Shown piece by piece: positions 17,567-28,238 of a stretch of 64,000 bases of DNA; within the stretch, counting starts at the first letter, position 1; each line of letters opens with the position of its first letter. Location: positions 62,001-126,000 of the forward strand of contig NZ_FUXG01000006.1 of the NCBI RefSeq assembly GCF_900167095.1. The letters run 5' to 3'. The position numbers were made by a program, and so were the translations under genes. This DNA is from Oceanospirillum multiglobuliferum. GTDB lineage: Bacteria > Pseudomonadota > Gammaproteobacteria > Pseudomonadales > Halomonadaceae. The notes under the pieces are model-generated. The model did not search any database. It saw nothing but the letters and a program-made list of their open reading frames with translations, and had not been told where the DNA came from.

Positions 17567-18802
17567 TCACTGTAACTGATAACCCGTTGCCTTTTGCTGA
17601 ATCACTCCTTGTAGCTCTAACAGCATCAGTTGCTGGCTAACGAAAGCTGCATCTAAGTTGGTGGCAAGAATAACAGTGTCCACACTGACTGCGCCTTCAA
17701 AGATCGCCTGCACGATTTGATACTGTTCTGGCGTCGCGAAGCGGCTTGGGTCAGGCTGCTGTGTTTTTTGTTTTTGTGCAGTTGCCTCGCCTAAAGCGGC
17801 AGTAGAAACGGCTGACTCGGATAGCAACGACAGCTGTTGACGCTTAGGAGTACTGGCTTTGGCTGTACTGCGGTTGTAGGTCGGTAGTTGCTGATCAATT
17901 TGTAACCAGTGCTGTAACTCTTCATGAATATCCATAATGGTTTCGGTCAGTTTTGCACCTTGTTTAATCAGTTGATGGCAGCCTTTGTTTTGCGCTTGAT
18001 GAATAGAGCCGGGAATGGCGAATACTTCTCGCCCTTGCTCACTGGCCAAACGGGCACTGATTAAAGAGCCGCTTTTCAGTGCGGCTTCCACTACCAAAAC
18101 CCCCACACTTAAACCGCTGACGATACGATTGCGACGCGGAAAGTGTGCCGCTTTAGGCGCAGTACCCAAAGGATACTCACTGATCAATAAGCCCTGCTCG
18201 GTAATGTGCTGAGCTAATCGGCTGTTTTTTGCGGGATAGATTTGATCTAAACCTGTCCCTAAAACAGCGATGGTATGACCTTGTGCATTCAACGCACCTT
18301 GATGAGCAGCGGCATCTATACCTTCAGCCAAGCCGCTGGTGATGGTCCAACCCAGTTCGGCCAACGCGCCAGCAAACTGGCTGGCATCGTTAAGCCCCAT
18401 TGCTGTGGCATGACGCGCCCCCACTATGGCGATTTGCGGTTGTGATAACAGTGAGACATGACCCGCACCTTGCAACACAATGGGCGGATCTCCAATTTGA
18501 GTCAGCCAATCAGGGTAGTGCGCGCTGCCATAAGCAATCAGATGACGTTGTGGCTGCTCTAGCCAAAGTAAGAGCCGATCTCTTTCTGGCCAAGGGCAAG
18601 TGAGCGGCTGTTCAACTTGCTGTTGCAGCTTTTTAATATCCCCTAAGCGCGGGACGCGGGACAATAGGCTGAGCAGATCCGGCCAAAAATTCTTATCTGC
18701 CAAATCACACTGTTCCAGCACTTGCTGAAAGCGAACTGGGCCAAAGCCTGAAAGCTGCTGTAGGGCGAAGAGGCGCAATTGTTGTTCTAGGCTGTTGTGC
18801 AT
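17567..18802 (-). CDS. dprA: DNA-processing protein DprA
   Basis: DprA (Smf) binds incoming single-stranded DNA and loads RecA during natural transformation. The 411-residue protein has an N-terminal helical domain (LRLFALQQLSGFGPVRFQQVLEQ), a Rossmann-like core (IAIVGARHATAMGLNDASQF, TSGLAEGIDAAAHQGAL, AVLGTGLDQIYPAKN, FPRRNRIVSGLS, PGSIHQAQNKGCHQLIKQGA) and a C-terminal winged helix (FEGAVSVDTVILATNLDAAF). AAGGAG lies 7 bases before the start. Its usual neighbour tsaC is displaced by the restriction-modification genes. Confidence 0.95.
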   Translation of the reverse strand: MHNSLEQQLRLFALQQLSGFGPVRFQQVLEQCDLADKNFWPDLLSLLSRVPRLGDIKKLQQQVEQPLTCPWPERDRLLLWLEQPQRHLIAYGSAHYPDWLTQIGDPPIVLQGAGHVSLLSQPQIAIVGARHATAMGLNDASQFAGALAELGWTITSGLAEGIDAAAHQGALNAQGHTIAVLGTGLDQIYPAKNSRLAQHITEQGLLISEYPLGTAPKAAHFPRRNRIVSGLSVGVLVVEAALKSGSLISARLASEQGREVFAIPGSIHQAQNKGCHQLIKQGAKLTETIMDIHEELQHWLQIDQQLPTYNRSTAKASTPKRQQLSLLSESAVSTAALGEATAQKQKTQQPDPSRFATPEQYQIVQAIFEGAVSVDTVILATNLDAAFVSQQLMLLELQGVIQQKATGYQLQ

Positions 18803-18858
18803 AAAAGGACTCCTTGTCCGCTGGGCTTATCCGTTAAGCTTGATTGCTATCAAGAAGA

Positions 18859-19944
18859 TTACTCAGGGGAGATCAGCCAATCACCCACGGTAATAGGTTT
18901 ACTGGCTTCTAGCACCAAGGCATAGCTGATCTGTTTAAAGGTGCGAAATACCATTACCGTGCCCGTTACTTCTGTAGGTAGTACTAGGTTTTCTTGTGTG
19001 TGTTCATCTTTAACGGGGATACGCTGCTGTTCAATTTTCAAGATATTACCCGGCACTAAACGCTGTAGTTTTCCTGCACTTAAGGCGATTACGCTGTTTT
19101 TACCGCCGTAACTCATCCCGCCCATAATGGAAACAATTTCAGCCTTTATCTGCCGAGAGGGGGCTTGTGGGTAGAAGGTTGCAGGGGTATTACCTTTGTC
19201 ATTCAGAGTCAGTATATCGTTATTGCGAATCTCTTCTCTGGCTTGTAATACGCGCATGGCGGCAATACCTTCCGCAGCTTGAAAAGACTCTAACTGCGCG
19301 GCACCAATATATTGCATCTCAACGCCTAACCACTGTGTTGAGTTTTTTTGTTGAGACGTTGTTTTATATTCTTGCTGGCTGCGATAGATCAAATAACGAC
19401 TACCCAGCTGTACGGATGTTAAACCTCGAACATAAACGAGGTTGCCAGTCCCCACCACCAAACGGTCATCCTCTGCACCCACCACATAAGCACTGGCCGC
19501 TAGCTCTTCTGGGCTGAATACTTGATGGCTTTCAATAAATGCGTCTATTTTTTGCTGGGGAATAGGTGGAATGGCTTGGCGCAATCCTGACACTCGCATA
19601 CCGGGAGATAATTTAACCACGCCGCCTTCACCTTCTACTTGTAAGCGTGCTGTGCCCTTATCATCAAAGATCAGTCGCAGTTCATCACCGGGATAAATTT
19701 TGTCGGGATCAATAATCTGAGGGTTCTCATGCCATAGCTGCGGCCACAACCAAGGTTCGTTTAAAAAACGATTGGCTAAATCCCATAAGGTATCACCCGT
19801 TTGCACAAGATAGCGTTCAGGGGCATCTGCTTTTATGGTTAAAGACTGAGCATGTAGCGGTAACGCCACCATTGATAAAAGTGCCAGCAGCCCAACCAAT
19901 GGTCGGCATTGTGCGAAATACTGAGCAAAGAAGCGCGGAATCAT
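18859..19944 (-). CDS. LysM peptidoglycan-binding envelope protein
   Basis: A 361-residue exported protein. A Sec signal peptide (LVGLLALLSMVALPLHA) precedes one LysM domain: YLVQTGDTLWDLANRFLNEP, ending IYPGDELRLIF. The rest is the conserved domain always found next to dprA/def in Pseudomonas-like genomes; its activity is unknown, but it should sit in the periplasm bound to murein. ATG 19944 is chosen because the signal peptide n-region starts there; an in-frame GTG at 19986 would put a second hydrophobic stretch in front. It is divergent from def. Confidence 0.82.
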   Translation of the reverse strand: MIPRFFAQYFAQCRPLVGLLALLSMVALPLHAQSLTIKADAPERYLVQTGDTLWDLANRFLNEPWLWPQLWHENPQIIDPDKIYPGDELRLIFDDKGTARLQVEGEGGVVKLSPGMRVSGLRQAIPPIPQQKIDAFIESHQVFSPEELAASAYVVGAEDDRLVVGTGNLVYVRGLTSVQLGSRYLIYRSQQEYKTTSQQKNSTQWLGVEMQYIGAAQLESFQAAEGIAAMRVLQAREEIRNNDILTLNDKGNTPATFYPQAPSRQIKAEIVSIMGGMSYGGKNSVIALSAGKLQRLVPGNILKIEQQRIPVKDEHTQENLVLPTEVTGTVMVFRTFKQISYALVLEASKPITVGDWLISPE

Positions 19945-20209
19945 CGCGATATTTATCCCTAAACAAAGAAAACTAAGGCTAAGCACTCATGCAGCGTTTT
20001 TCTGCGGAAAATACCTAAATACTTTTGTTCAGGGGCTTAAAAACACCAGAGCTGTACCGATTGATGGACACAGAGTTGCATCTGAACATTGCCCCTATGG
20101 AACCTCCCCCCTACAATACCAGTCAAATTTTTTAGAACCCAGTTTTTTGAACTGAATTCTATTCGCTTAGAACCCGTACTTGATCGGTTAAAATAGATAG
20201 GGCAGCACG

Positions 20210-20725
20210 ATGGCACTCCTTGAAATCCTTGAGTTTCCAGACTCACGCCTACGCACGGTAGCAAAACCCGTTGCGGAGGTTAACGACGACGTCCGTAAGA
20301 TCGTCGATAACATGCTTGAAACGATGTACCACGCCCAAGGAATCGGTCTGGCTGCCACTCAGGTGAACATTCATCGCCGTATTGTGGTGATTGACGTGTC
20401 TGAAGATCGTAACCAACCGATGGTATTGATCAATCCTGAATACGTCCCTTTAGATAACGAACGAGAAATGATGTCAGAGGGCTGCTTGTCAGTGCCTGAG
20501 TACAACGCTGAAGTAGAGCGTGCACTACGTGTACGTTTGACCGCTCTGGATCGTGACGGAAAAGAGTACAGCTTAGAGGCCAACGATCTGCTGGCGCACT
20601 GTATTCAACATGAATGTGATCACCTGCAAGGCAAGCTATTCGTCGATTATCTATCGAGCATGAAGCGTGACCGTGTACGCAAACTGATGGAAAAGCGCCA
20701 GCGTGAATTGGCACAAGACCGTTAG
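20210..20725 (+). CDS. def: Peptide deformylase
   Basis: Def removes the formyl group from N-terminal methionine of new proteins using a bound metal. The 171-residue protein has the three motifs: [15 protein letters not shown] (metal Cys) and QHECDHLQG (two metal His and catalytic Glu). It starts the plus-strand run def-fmt-rsmB-trkA, the usual arrangement; its partner enzyme Fmt follows after 62 bp. Confidence 0.97.
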   Translation: MALLEILEFPDSRLRTVAKPVAEVNDDVRKIVDNMLETMYHAQGIGLAATQVNIHRRIVVIDVSEDRNQPMVLINPEYVPLDNEREMMSEGCLSVPEYNAEVERALRVRLTALDRDGKEYSLEANDLLAHCIQHECDHLQGKLFVDYLSSMKRDRVRKLMEKRQRELAQDR

Positions 20726-20787
20726 TTTTTAATGTTTGTCTGCTCAGGCCAGCCTCATGCTGGCCTGAACTGTTTATGGAGCTTGAG

Positions 20788-21756
20788 ATGTCTGCTACCA
20801 CTAAGGCTGCCCCTTTGCGTATTATTTTTGCCGGAACCCCTGAGTTTGCGGCTCGCTCGTTAGAAGCCCTGTTGACCACTGAACATGAAGTGATCGCCGT
20901 ATACAGTCAGCCCGATCGCCCAGCTGGCCGAGGACAAAAGCTGACACCAAGCCCCGTTAAAGTATTGGCAGAACAGCACAATATTCCAGTTTATCAGCCA
21001 GTGACTTTGCGTGATGCTGAAGCGCAGCAGCAGTTGGCGGATCTGAAAGCCGACCTGATGGTCGTAGTGGCCTATGGATTGATTCTGCCGCAAGTGGTGT
21101 TGGACACCCCGCGTTTAGGCTGCATCAACGTACATGGCTCTTTATTACCGCGCTGGCGTGGTGCGGCGCCCATTCAACGGGCGATCTATTTTGGCGATGC
21201 CGAGACTGGCATCACCATTATGCAGATGGAAGCCGGCTTAGATACAGGGCCTATGCTGCTGAAAACGCAGCTTGAGATTACCGCAACTGACACCGCTGAA
21301 ACCTTACACGACAAACTGGCCCTGCAAGGGGGAGAAGCCCTAAAGCAAGCGGTTGATGCTTTATCACTGGGCACACTGGTAGCAGAAGTACAAGATGACA
21401 GTCTGAGCAACTACGCTGAAAAGCTCTCAAAAGCCGAAGGCGAATTGGACTGGAACCAAAGTGCCATACAATTGGATCGAGTGGTACGCGCCTTTAATCC
21501 TTGGCCTGTGGCTTGGACACTATTCAACGGCCAGCCGTTGCGTATTTGGCAAGCACAACCTGAAGCCACTCAATCTGACCTACCTGTAGGCACCGTGATC
21601 AGCAGCGACAAAACAGGGGTATTGGTGGCCTGCGGTGAAGGGGCTTTACGTTTAAAAACCCTGCAACTGCCAGGCAAAAAAGCCCTTGCGGTGGCCGATA
21701 TTCTGAACAGTCGTAAAGATTTATTCATCAGCGCTGAAACCCGTTTCGGTCAATAA
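20788..21756 (+). CDS. fmt: Methionyl-tRNA formyltransferase
   Basis: Fmt formylates initiator Met-tRNA with 10-formyl-THF. The 322-residue protein starts [23 protein letters not shown] 20788 is preferred because GGAG lies upstream at 20778-20781, making the in-frame ATG at 20776 unlikely. Motifs include [18 protein letters not shown] (catalytic Asn/His/Asp region with INVHGSLL) and a C-terminal tRNA-binding domain ([23 protein letters not shown]). It stands between def and rsmB, 9 bp before the latter. Confidence 0.97.
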   Translation: MSATTKAAPLRIIFAGTPEFAARSLEALLTTEHEVIAVYSQPDRPAGRGQKLTPSPVKVLAEQHNIPVYQPVTLRDAEAQQQLADLKADLMVVVAYGLILPQVVLDTPRLGCINVHGSLLPRWRGAAPIQRAIYFGDAETGITIMQMEAGLDTGPMLLKTQLEITATDTAETLHDKLALQGGEALKQAVDALSLGTLVAEVQDDSLSNYAEKLSKAEGELDWNQSAIQLDRVVRAFNPWPVAWTLFNGQPLRIWQAQPEATQSDLPVGTVISSDKTGVLVACGEGALRLKTLQLPGKKALAVADILNSRKDLFISAETRFGQ

Positions 21757-21765
21757 GGATTAAGC

Positions 21766-23073
21766 ATGTCCAACCCCAATGTGCGTGTGGCGGCGGTGAA
21801 AGCCTTATTGCCTGTCGTTAACCAACAAGAGTCATTGTCTGGCACCCTGCCCGATCAACTGGATCAAGTGGCCGATCAAGATCGCGGCCTACTGCAAGAG
21901 CTGTGCTTTGGTACGTTACGCTGGTTGACGCGTTTAGAAGGTTTGCGCAATCAACTGATCACCAAACCTTTTAAAAGCAAAGACCGTGATATCGATTTGC
22001 TATTGTTGGTGGGGTTGTATCAACTGATCTATACCCGAATTCCCGCTCACGCGGCCATTAATGAAACCGTGCAAGGCGCAGTCACCCTGAAAAAAGACTG
22101 GGCCAAAGGCGTGTTAAATGGTTGTTTGCGCCGTTATCAACGGGAGTCAGAACCACTGACTGAGCATTTAAATCGCTCAGACGCGGCTCGATTGGCACAC
22201 CCCAATTGGCTATTACAGCAACTTCAACAAGACTGGCCGGAACAATGGCAAGCGGTGGCTGAGGCTAATAATCAGCACCCACCGATGACCTTGCGGATCA
22301 ACCGCAGCCAACAAAACAGAGATCAGTATTTAGCCGCCCTGAAGGCACAGGGCATCGAAGCAAAAGCCTCCGTCTATGCCGATGACGCTATCCTATTAGA
22401 CAAAGCCTGTGATGTGACGCAACTGGCAGGCTTTACCAAAGGTCATGTCAGCGTGCAAGACGAAGCCGCACAACTGGCTGCCGATCTACTGCAGCTAGAG
22501 GCAGGGATGCGGGTGTTAGACGCCTGTGCCGCACCCGGTGGAAAAACCGCACACATGTTAGAGCGTGAGTCTAGTTTGTCAGTGGTGGCGGTCGACAGTG
22601 AAGCCAATCGTCTCAAACGGGTTGAGGAAAACTTTCAGCGTTTGCAGCTAAGTGCTGAACTGCACTGTTCTGATATTACCGATCTGGACAACTGGTGGGA
22701 TGGCCAGCTTTTTGATCGCATCTTACTGGACGCCCCTTGCTCGGCCACAGGCGTGATTCGTCGTCATCCTGATATCAAATGGCTGCGCCGTAAAGCGGAT
22801 ATTCCCGCATTAGCTGCGCTGCAACAAAAGATGCTGCAACTGCTTTGGAAAACGCTTAAACCCAACGGCATCATGGTTTATGCTACCTGCTCTGTTTTAT
22901 CCCTAGAAAATAAAAGGAATATCGAAACCTTTTTGGCTGAATCTAACGCCCAATTGATCGGGCCAAAGCAAGTGCCTTGGGGAATTGATACTGGATATGG
23001 ACAGCAGCTGTTACCTCAAACTCAGGGACATGACGGTTTCTTTTATGCCGTGCTACAAAAGCCTGCTGCTTGA
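21766..23073 (+). CDS. rsmB: 16S rRNA (cytosine967-C5)-methyltransferase
   Basis: RsmB (Sun/Fmu) methylates C967 of 16S rRNA. The 435 residues comprise an N-terminal NusB-like domain (about 1-140, with LLQELCFGTLRWLTRLEGL and PAHAAINETVQGAV) and a RNA m5C methyltransferase domain. SAM motif: LDACAAPGGKTAHML; catalytic parts DAPCSATGVIRRHPDIKW and YATCSVLSLENKRNIETFL carry the two cysteines. It continues the def-fmt-rsmB-trkA operon. Confidence 0.96.
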   Translation: MSNPNVRVAAVKALLPVVNQQESLSGTLPDQLDQVADQDRGLLQELCFGTLRWLTRLEGLRNQLITKPFKSKDRDIDLLLLVGLYQLIYTRIPAHAAINETVQGAVTLKKDWAKGVLNGCLRRYQRESEPLTEHLNRSDAARLAHPNWLLQQLQQDWPEQWQAVAEANNQHPPMTLRINRSQQNRDQYLAALKAQGIEAKASVYADDAILLDKACDVTQLAGFTKGHVSVQDEAAQLAADLLQLEAGMRVLDACAAPGGKTAHMLERESSLSVVAVDSEANRLKRVEENFQRLQLSAELHCSDITDLDNWWDGQLFDRILLDAPCSATGVIRRHPDIKWLRRKADIPALAALQQKMLQLLWKTLKPNGIMVYATCSVLSLENKRNIETFLAESNAQLIGPKQVPWGIDTGYGQQLLPQTQGHDGFFYAVLQKPAA

Positions 23074-23110
23074 TGAGGCCGCTGAGACACATTACCGCTG
23101 AGACAATGCG

Positions 23111-24484
23111 ATGAAAATCATTATTCTAGGTGCGGGCCAAGTGGGCGGCACCTTGGCTGAAAACTTGGCCATTGAAGAAAACGACATTACCGTGGTGGAT
23201 ACCAACGGTGCCCGTTTAAGGGAGTTACAAAACCGCTTTGATATCCGCACCGTGCAAGGTAAAGGCTCTTATCCCAACGTGCTGCGTCAAGCGGGTGGTG
23301 AAGATTGCGACATGCTGATTGCAGTCACCAACAGTGACGAGGTGAACATGATCGCCTGTCAGATCGCATTTACCATGTTTCGTACCCCAACCAAAATTGC
23401 CCGTGTGCGCTCGAATGCTTATTCAGGTCGTAAAGGCTTATTTGGTGCAGAAGCAATCCCTATTGATGTGTTGATCAGCCCCGAGCAAGTGGTGACCAAT
23501 CATGTGAAACGCCTGATTGAGTACCCAGGTGCATTACAGGTGCTCGATTTTGCAGGCGGGGTGGCTCAGTTGGTGGCGGTTCGGGCTTATTATGGCGGTC
23601 CCTTAGTTGGGCAAGAGTTAGGTTATCTGCGCCAACATATGCCGAACGTAGACACCCGCGTAGCGGCGATTTATCGTCGTAATCGTCCGATTATTCCGCA
23701 AGGTAATACCGTTATCGAAGCGGATGACGAGGTGTTTTTTATCGCGGCCCGTCACAATATTAAGGCGGTGATGAGTGAGCTGCGTAAGGTCGACCATCAG
23801 TACAAGCGTATTATGATTGCTGGCGGCGGTAACATCGGCGAACGCTTGGCCGAAGCACTTGAGCATGAATACCAAGTAAAAATTTTGGAATACAGCCTGC
23901 CACGCTGCCAAGAGCTGTCTGAACAATTGGATCGCACCATTGTGTTACACGGCAGCGCCACCAATAAAGACCTGTTGGTTGAAGAGAATATCGACGAAGT
24001 GGATATTTTCTGCGCGCTGACCAACGATGATGAAGTGAACATCATGTCGTCGATGCTGGCCAAACGTTTGGGCGCTAATAAAGTACTGACCCTTATCAAC
24101 AACGCCGCTTATGTGGATCTGGTACAGGGCGGTGAAATTGATATCGCCATCTCCCCTCAGATGGCCACCATCGGCAGCTTGCTGACCCACGTGCGACGCG
24201 GTGACATTGTAAACGTGCACTCCTTACGCCGTGGCGCGGCAGAGGCCATCGAGGCTATTGCCCATGGGGATGAGCGCAGCTCTAAGGTGGTAGGTAAAAC
24301 CATCGAAGAGATTGACCTGCCAGAGGGCAGCACTATTGGTGCCATTGTCCGTAATGGTGAGGTGATCATCGCCCATGATGATGTTGTCGTGCAACAGGAT
24401 GATCACGTCATTATGTTCTTGGTTGATAAGCGTAAGATTCGTGAAGTTGAGCGTTTATTCCAAGTCGGCTTGACCTTCTTCTAA
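23111..24484 (+). CDS. trkA: Trk system potassium uptake regulatory protein
   Basis: TrkA is the cytosolic, NAD(H)/ATP-binding gating ring of the Trk K+ channel. The 457-residue protein has two RCK units: each begins with a Rossmann motif ([17 protein letters not shown] near residue 2; [17 protein letters not shown] near 235) and ends with a TrkA-C domain. Its membrane partner trkH follows 49 bp downstream. Confidence 0.96.
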   Translation: MKIIILGAGQVGGTLAENLAIEENDITVVDTNGARLRELQNRFDIRTVQGKGSYPNVLRQAGGEDCDMLIAVTNSDEVNMIACQIAFTMFRTPTKIARVRSNAYSGRKGLFGAEAIPIDVLISPEQVVTNHVKRLIEYPGALQVLDFAGGVAQLVAVRAYYGGPLVGQELGYLRQHMPNVDTRVAAIYRRNRPIIPQGNTVIEADDEVFFIAARHNIKAVMSELRKVDHQYKRIMIAGGGNIGERLAEALEHEYQVKILEYSLPRCQELSEQLDRTIVLHGSATNKDLLVEENIDEVDIFCALTNDDEVNIMSSMLAKRLGANKVLTLINNAAYVDLVQGGEIDIAISPQMATIGSLLTHVRRGDIVNVHSLRRGAAEAIEAIAHGDERSSKVVGKTIEEIDLPEGSTIGAIVRNGEVIIAHDDVVVQQDDHVIMFLVDKRKIREVERLFQVGLTFF

Positions 24485-24533
24485 TGGCTTTTGCCGCTTA
24501 TTCGCTAACCGCTTTTGGGCAGATCATACTGAT

Positions 24534-25982
24534 ATGAATATTGTCACCACCATGCGAATTTTGGGGATCTTGCTGATGCTGTTCAGCATCACCATGATGC
24601 CCTCTATTCTAATCTCTGCACTTTATAAAGACGGTGCGCATGTCGCTTTTATTACGGGTATGGCGATCACCTTTATCACAGGCTTCGTCACTTGGTTGCC
24701 CGTTCGCAATGTGCGTAAGGAGCTGCGCACCCGCGATGGCTTCTTAGTCGTGGTACTGTTCTGGACGGTACTAGGCTTGTTCGGTGCCACGCCTTTATTC
24801 TTGGCAGAGCACCCTGCTCTGAGCTTTACCGACGCTGTTTTTGAGTCGGTATCAGGCTTAAGCACTACGGGAGCTACGGTGATCGTAGGTTTAGATAGCC
24901 TGCCCGAATCCATCCTTTTCTACCGACAGTTGCTGCAATGGTTGGGAGGAATGGGGATCATCGTATTAGCGGTAGCGATTCTGCCAATGCTGGGTATCGG
25001 GGGGATGCAGCTGTATCGAGCAGAAACCCCAGGGCCGGTTAAAGACAATAAGCTAACCCCTCGTATCACCGAGACAGCAAAAGCGCTTTGGTATATTTAC
25101 CTATCGCTGACGGTTACCTGTGCCCTAGCCTATTGGTTTGCGGGTATGTCCGGCTTTGATGCCATCTCCCACAGTTTCGCAACAGTTGCCATTGGTGGTT
25201 TCTCCACCCACGATGCCAGCATCGGTTATTTTAACAGCCCCGCCATCGAGTTAATTGCCGTAGCCTTTATGTTGATCTCTGCCGTGAACTTTTCCCTACA
25301 CTTTTTGGCTTGGCGTGAACGCTCAATACGCCATTATCTTCACGATCCAGAGTTCCGATTCTTTATCTTTTTGATCAGTACAACGGTGCTGGGTACTATC
25401 GCCGTTCTTTGGCTGACACAGACCTACGACATCGGTATTGCCATACGTCACGGCCTATTTGAAGTGGTGTCGGTGGCCACCACCACAGGTTTTGGCGTAG
25501 CCGACTTTTCGCAATGGCCAAGCGTTTTACCTTTTACACTTTTCTTAGCTGCTTTCGTGGGCGGCTGCGCAGGCTCTACGGGCGGTGGTATGAAAGTGAT
25601 ACGTATCTTGCTGATTTTGAAGCAAGGGGTACGTGAGATTAAACGTTTGGTTCACCCCAGTGCCATTATTCCCGTCAAACTGGGTGGCCGCAGTGTACCC
25701 GATCGAGTCATTGAGGCCGTTTGGGGCTTTTTCTCGGTTTACCTGATGCTGTTTGTGGCCATGTTGATCGGCTTGTTGGCCACCGGTTTAGATCAAGTAA
25801 CGGCTTGGTCGGCGGTGGGATCAGCCCTTAACAACCTAGGCCCTGGATTAGGCGAGGTAGCAGCACACTATGGCAACATTCCAGACGTGGCTAAATGGAT
25901 TCTAATTGTGGCAATGCTATTAGGACGCCTAGAAATTTTTACCTTGCTGGTACTGTTCACACCTATGTTCTGGCGGCGGTAA
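24534..25982 (+). CDS. trkH: Trk system potassium uptake membrane protein
   Basis: TrkH is the K+-translocating subunit of the inner membrane. The 482 residues show about ten membrane segments in four M1-P-M2 repeats; pore loops are visible as SVSGLSTTGATV, FATVAIGGFSTHD, SVATTTGFGVADFS and GSALNNLGPGLG. Direct linkage with trkA confirms the assignment. Some proteobacteria carry TrkH and TrkI paralogues; which one this is cannot be told without comparison. A strong terminator follows. Confidence 0.93.
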   Translation: MNIVTTMRILGILLMLFSITMMPSILISALYKDGAHVAFITGMAITFITGFVTWLPVRNVRKELRTRDGFLVVVLFWTVLGLFGATPLFLAEHPALSFTDAVFESVSGLSTTGATVIVGLDSLPESILFYRQLLQWLGGMGIIVLAVAILPMLGIGGMQLYRAETPGPVKDNKLTPRITETAKALWYIYLSLTVTCALAYWFAGMSGFDAISHSFATVAIGGFSTHDASIGYFNSPAIELIAVAFMLISAVNFSLHFLAWRERSIRHYLHDPEFRFFIFLISTTVLGTIAVLWLTQTYDIGIAIRHGLFEVVSVATTTGFGVADFSQWPSVLPFTLFLAAFVGGCAGSTGGGMKVIRILLILKQGVREIKRLVHPSAIIPVKLGGRSVPDRVIEAVWGFFSVYLMLFVAMLIGLLATGLDQVTAWSAVGSALNNLGPGLGEVAAHYGNIPDVAKWILIVAMLLGRLEIFTLLVLFTPMFWRR

Positions 25983-25986
25983 CTCG

Positions 25987-26021
25987 CAAAAAAAACGCTG
26001 CAGGATAAGCAGCGTTTTTTA
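25987..26021. terminator. Bidirectional terminator between trkH and the lpxL-type gene
   Basis: The stem AAAACGCTGC / GCAGCGTTTT is flanked by A and T runs on both sides, suited to both convergent genes. Confidence 0.85.
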
Positions 26022-26050
26022 CTTTAGGATACAGCAGGGCAAAATATAGA

Positions 26051-26968
26051 CTAAGGATAAGGATCTTTACCTTCATTTGGTCGAGACTTAAAACGCTTAT
26101 ACTCCCACTGATACTGCTCAGGGGCTATAGCCACCAACTGTTCCACCATGCGATTCATCGCAGAAACGGCCTCTCTTTCATCTGCGCTATAAATAAAACT
26201 GTCGGCAGGAATGAGGTGTATCTCAAAACCTTCACCATTGGGTAAACGTTTGGCAAAACCTGCAACTACTTGCGCACCTGTTTTAGCAATTAAGCGCGTC
26301 ACAAGCTTAGGCGACAATGCTTCTACTCCCATGAAAGGAGCAAATACCCCACCTGAGCGGTCATCAGGTTCTTGATCAGGCAGCACTCCTACCACGTCCC
26401 CCTGCTGGAGTTTTCTCAATAGTTGGGCTACACCTTTCAAGTTCGCTGGCACCATTTGCATATCCAGTCGACTACGCCCTTTGGTAATAATCTGATCCAA
26501 CTCAGCAATTTTAGGTACAGCATACATTGCTGTCATTGGATAGTTAGCACTCATGAAAAGCCCAAATAACTCCCAGTTACCTAGGTGAGGCCCGAGCACA
26601 ATAACGCCTTTCCCCTGCTGGTGTGCCATTTCCAAATGTTCTAAACCATATACTGTTTTAATAGAGCCTAAAACTTCTTTTACATCTGCCTGCCAACACC
26701 AACCAAACTCAAAACCAGTTCGCAGTGTTTCCTGTAAGCTAGTTGTGATCAACTGCTTTTTATCTTTGCTATTGAGCAAGGGATAACATAAATCAACATT
26801 AATTTTTGTCACTTCAACGCTACGCCCACCAAAGCGATAAAGAAGACGTCCTAACCAACTACCCATTTTATAAAGTCGACTTAAAGGTTGGCGAGCACAG
26901 AATGCCAACAGCTTCAATGTGAAAGTGTTTTTCAATTGCTGTTTCATTGGTTTAGTTTGCTGGCTCAT
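26051..26968 (-). CDS. Lipid A biosynthesis acyltransferase (LpxL/LpxM family)
   Basis: A 305-residue membrane-bound acyltransferase that would add a secondary acyl chain to Kdo2-lipid IVA. An amphipathic or membrane N-terminus precedes the family motif GPHLGNWELFGLF, with catalytic His and Glu, followed by PDQEPDDRSGGVFAPFMG. ATG 26968 is used because AGG lies 6 bases upstream; a TTG at 26974 has no such site. The gene overlaps waaA by 17 bp and lies last in a minus-strand operon for lipid A-core assembly. Whether it is LpxL or LpxM cannot be decided here. Confidence 0.88.
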   Translation of the reverse strand: MSQQTKPMKQQLKNTFTLKLLAFCARQPLSRLYKMGSWLGRLLYRFGGRSVEVTKINVDLCYPLLNSKDKKQLITTSLQETLRTGFEFGWCWQADVKEVLGSIKTVYGLEHLEMAHQQGKGVIVLGPHLGNWELFGLFMSANYPMTAMYAVPKIAELDQIITKGRSRLDMQMVPANLKGVAQLLRKLQQGDVVGVLPDQEPDDRSGGVFAPFMGVEALSPKLVTRLIAKTGAQVVAGFAKRLPNGEGFEIHLIPADSFIYSADEREAVSAMNRMVEQLVAIAPEQYQWEYKRFKSRPNEGKDPYP

Positions 26969-28238
26969 TGACAACCTGTTTCTGCATACTATTTTTAATC
27001 AGCTGGAATTGTTTCTCCAATGCACCACGATTGTTGGATACAACCTGTAATGCGCGCTGCCCTAGATCTGTAATTTGAGCAGGATCTTGCCAAAGCCCAA
27101 TAAGCTCATCGGCCAACGCATCAGCATTATCACAACGAATAAGCGCTTGCTCTTGATCAAACATCTCCGCAACATCTGCAAAGTTAAATAGATGAATACC
27201 TGAAAGTACCGGCTTACCTAAGCACGCAGGCTCTAATAAATTGTGCCCTCCGATAGGCATCATACTACCGCCCACAAAGGCAATATCAGCACAAGCGTAC
27301 ATCAGCATCAGTTCACCCATGGAGTCGACAAGATAAACGCTATCTTGTTCTGAAAGCACTTGGTTGCTTGAACGACGTACAAAAGGTAACTCTGCACTTT
27401 CAACTAGATGAGCGACAGCATCAAATCGCTGAGGATGACGAGGCACTATAATCAACACGGCATTAGGGTATTGCTCTAACACTTTTTTGTGGGCAAAAAT
27501 AATTTTTTCGTCTTCACCATTATGTGTACTACCCGCCACCCAAACAGGACGCTCACCAAACTGTTCTGCACGAACAATCTTGGCGCTTTCAAGTAGACCT
27601 CTTTCAGGCGCAACATCGAATTTGATACTACCTGTTACTTTTACTCTGTCTGAAGGGACACCCAGATCAATAAAACCTTGGGCATCTTTAAGGGATTTGG
27701 CCGCTACGGCACTGATGCCTGCTAAAGCAGTTTCCAACACAGATTGCAATTTACGGTAGCTCTGTAAAGATTTATCTGACAAACGGCCATTGGCAATCAC
27801 AAAAGGAATTTCACGCTCCTGGCAGCCGTAGATAAAATTAGGCCAAAGCTCAGTCTCCATAAAAATAGCAACTTTAGGTTTCAAGCGATCTAAAAAGCGA
27901 GCCGCAACCCAAGGTAGATCCAAAGGTAACATCAGTTGCACCCCTTTACCTTTTAAGGCTTTACGGGCTTGTCTTGCACCTGTTGCTGTCACTGTTGTGA
28001 CCACCAATAGATGATCTTCAAACTCTTTCTGTAAGCGCGTAATGAGTGGTGTCGCGGCAATCACTTCACCAACAGAGGCTGCATGTAGCCAGATCACAGG
28101 TTTAATAGGTAAGCTTGGTGTATAACCCAAACGCTCAGAGAAATTATTTAACTCTGTTGTTTCTTTGCTGACCTTCCAGAGCAATACTGGGGATAACAAG
28201 GTGATTAGCGCATTGTAGATACCGCGTGTAATTTTCAT
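26952..28238 (-). CDS. waaA: 3-deoxy-D-manno-octulosonic acid transferase
   Basis: WaaA (KdtA) transfers Kdo from CMP-Kdo to lipid IVA at the inner membrane. The 428-residue protein has an N-terminal anchor, PVIWLHAASVGEV with the catalytic Glu region, METELWPNFI, VWVAGSTHNGEDEKII and the C-terminal FVGGSMMPIGGHNLLEPA nucleotide-sugar site, all typical of GT30. It overlaps the upstream glycosyltransferase by 4 bp and the downstream acyltransferase gene by 17 bp, so the three are co-transcribed. Confidence 0.95.
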   Translation of the reverse strand: MKITRGIYNALITLLSPVLLWKVSKETTELNNFSERLGYTPSLPIKPVIWLHAASVGEVIAATPLITRLQKEFEDHLLVVTTVTATGARQARKALKGKGVQLMLPLDLPWVAARFLDRLKPKVAIFMETELWPNFIYGCQEREIPFVIANGRLSDKSLQSYRKLQSVLETALAGISAVAAKSLKDAQGFIDLGVPSDRVKVTGSIKFDVAPERGLLESAKIVRAEQFGERPVWVAGSTHNGEDEKIIFAHKKVLEQYPNAVLIIVPRHPQRFDAVAHLVESAELPFVRRSSNQVLSEQDSVYLVDSMGELMLMYACADIAFVGGSMMPIGGHNLLEPACLGKPVLSGIHLFNFADVAEMFDQEQALIRCDNADALADELIGLWQDPAQITDLGQRALQVVSNNRGALEKQFQLIKNSMQKQVVNEPAN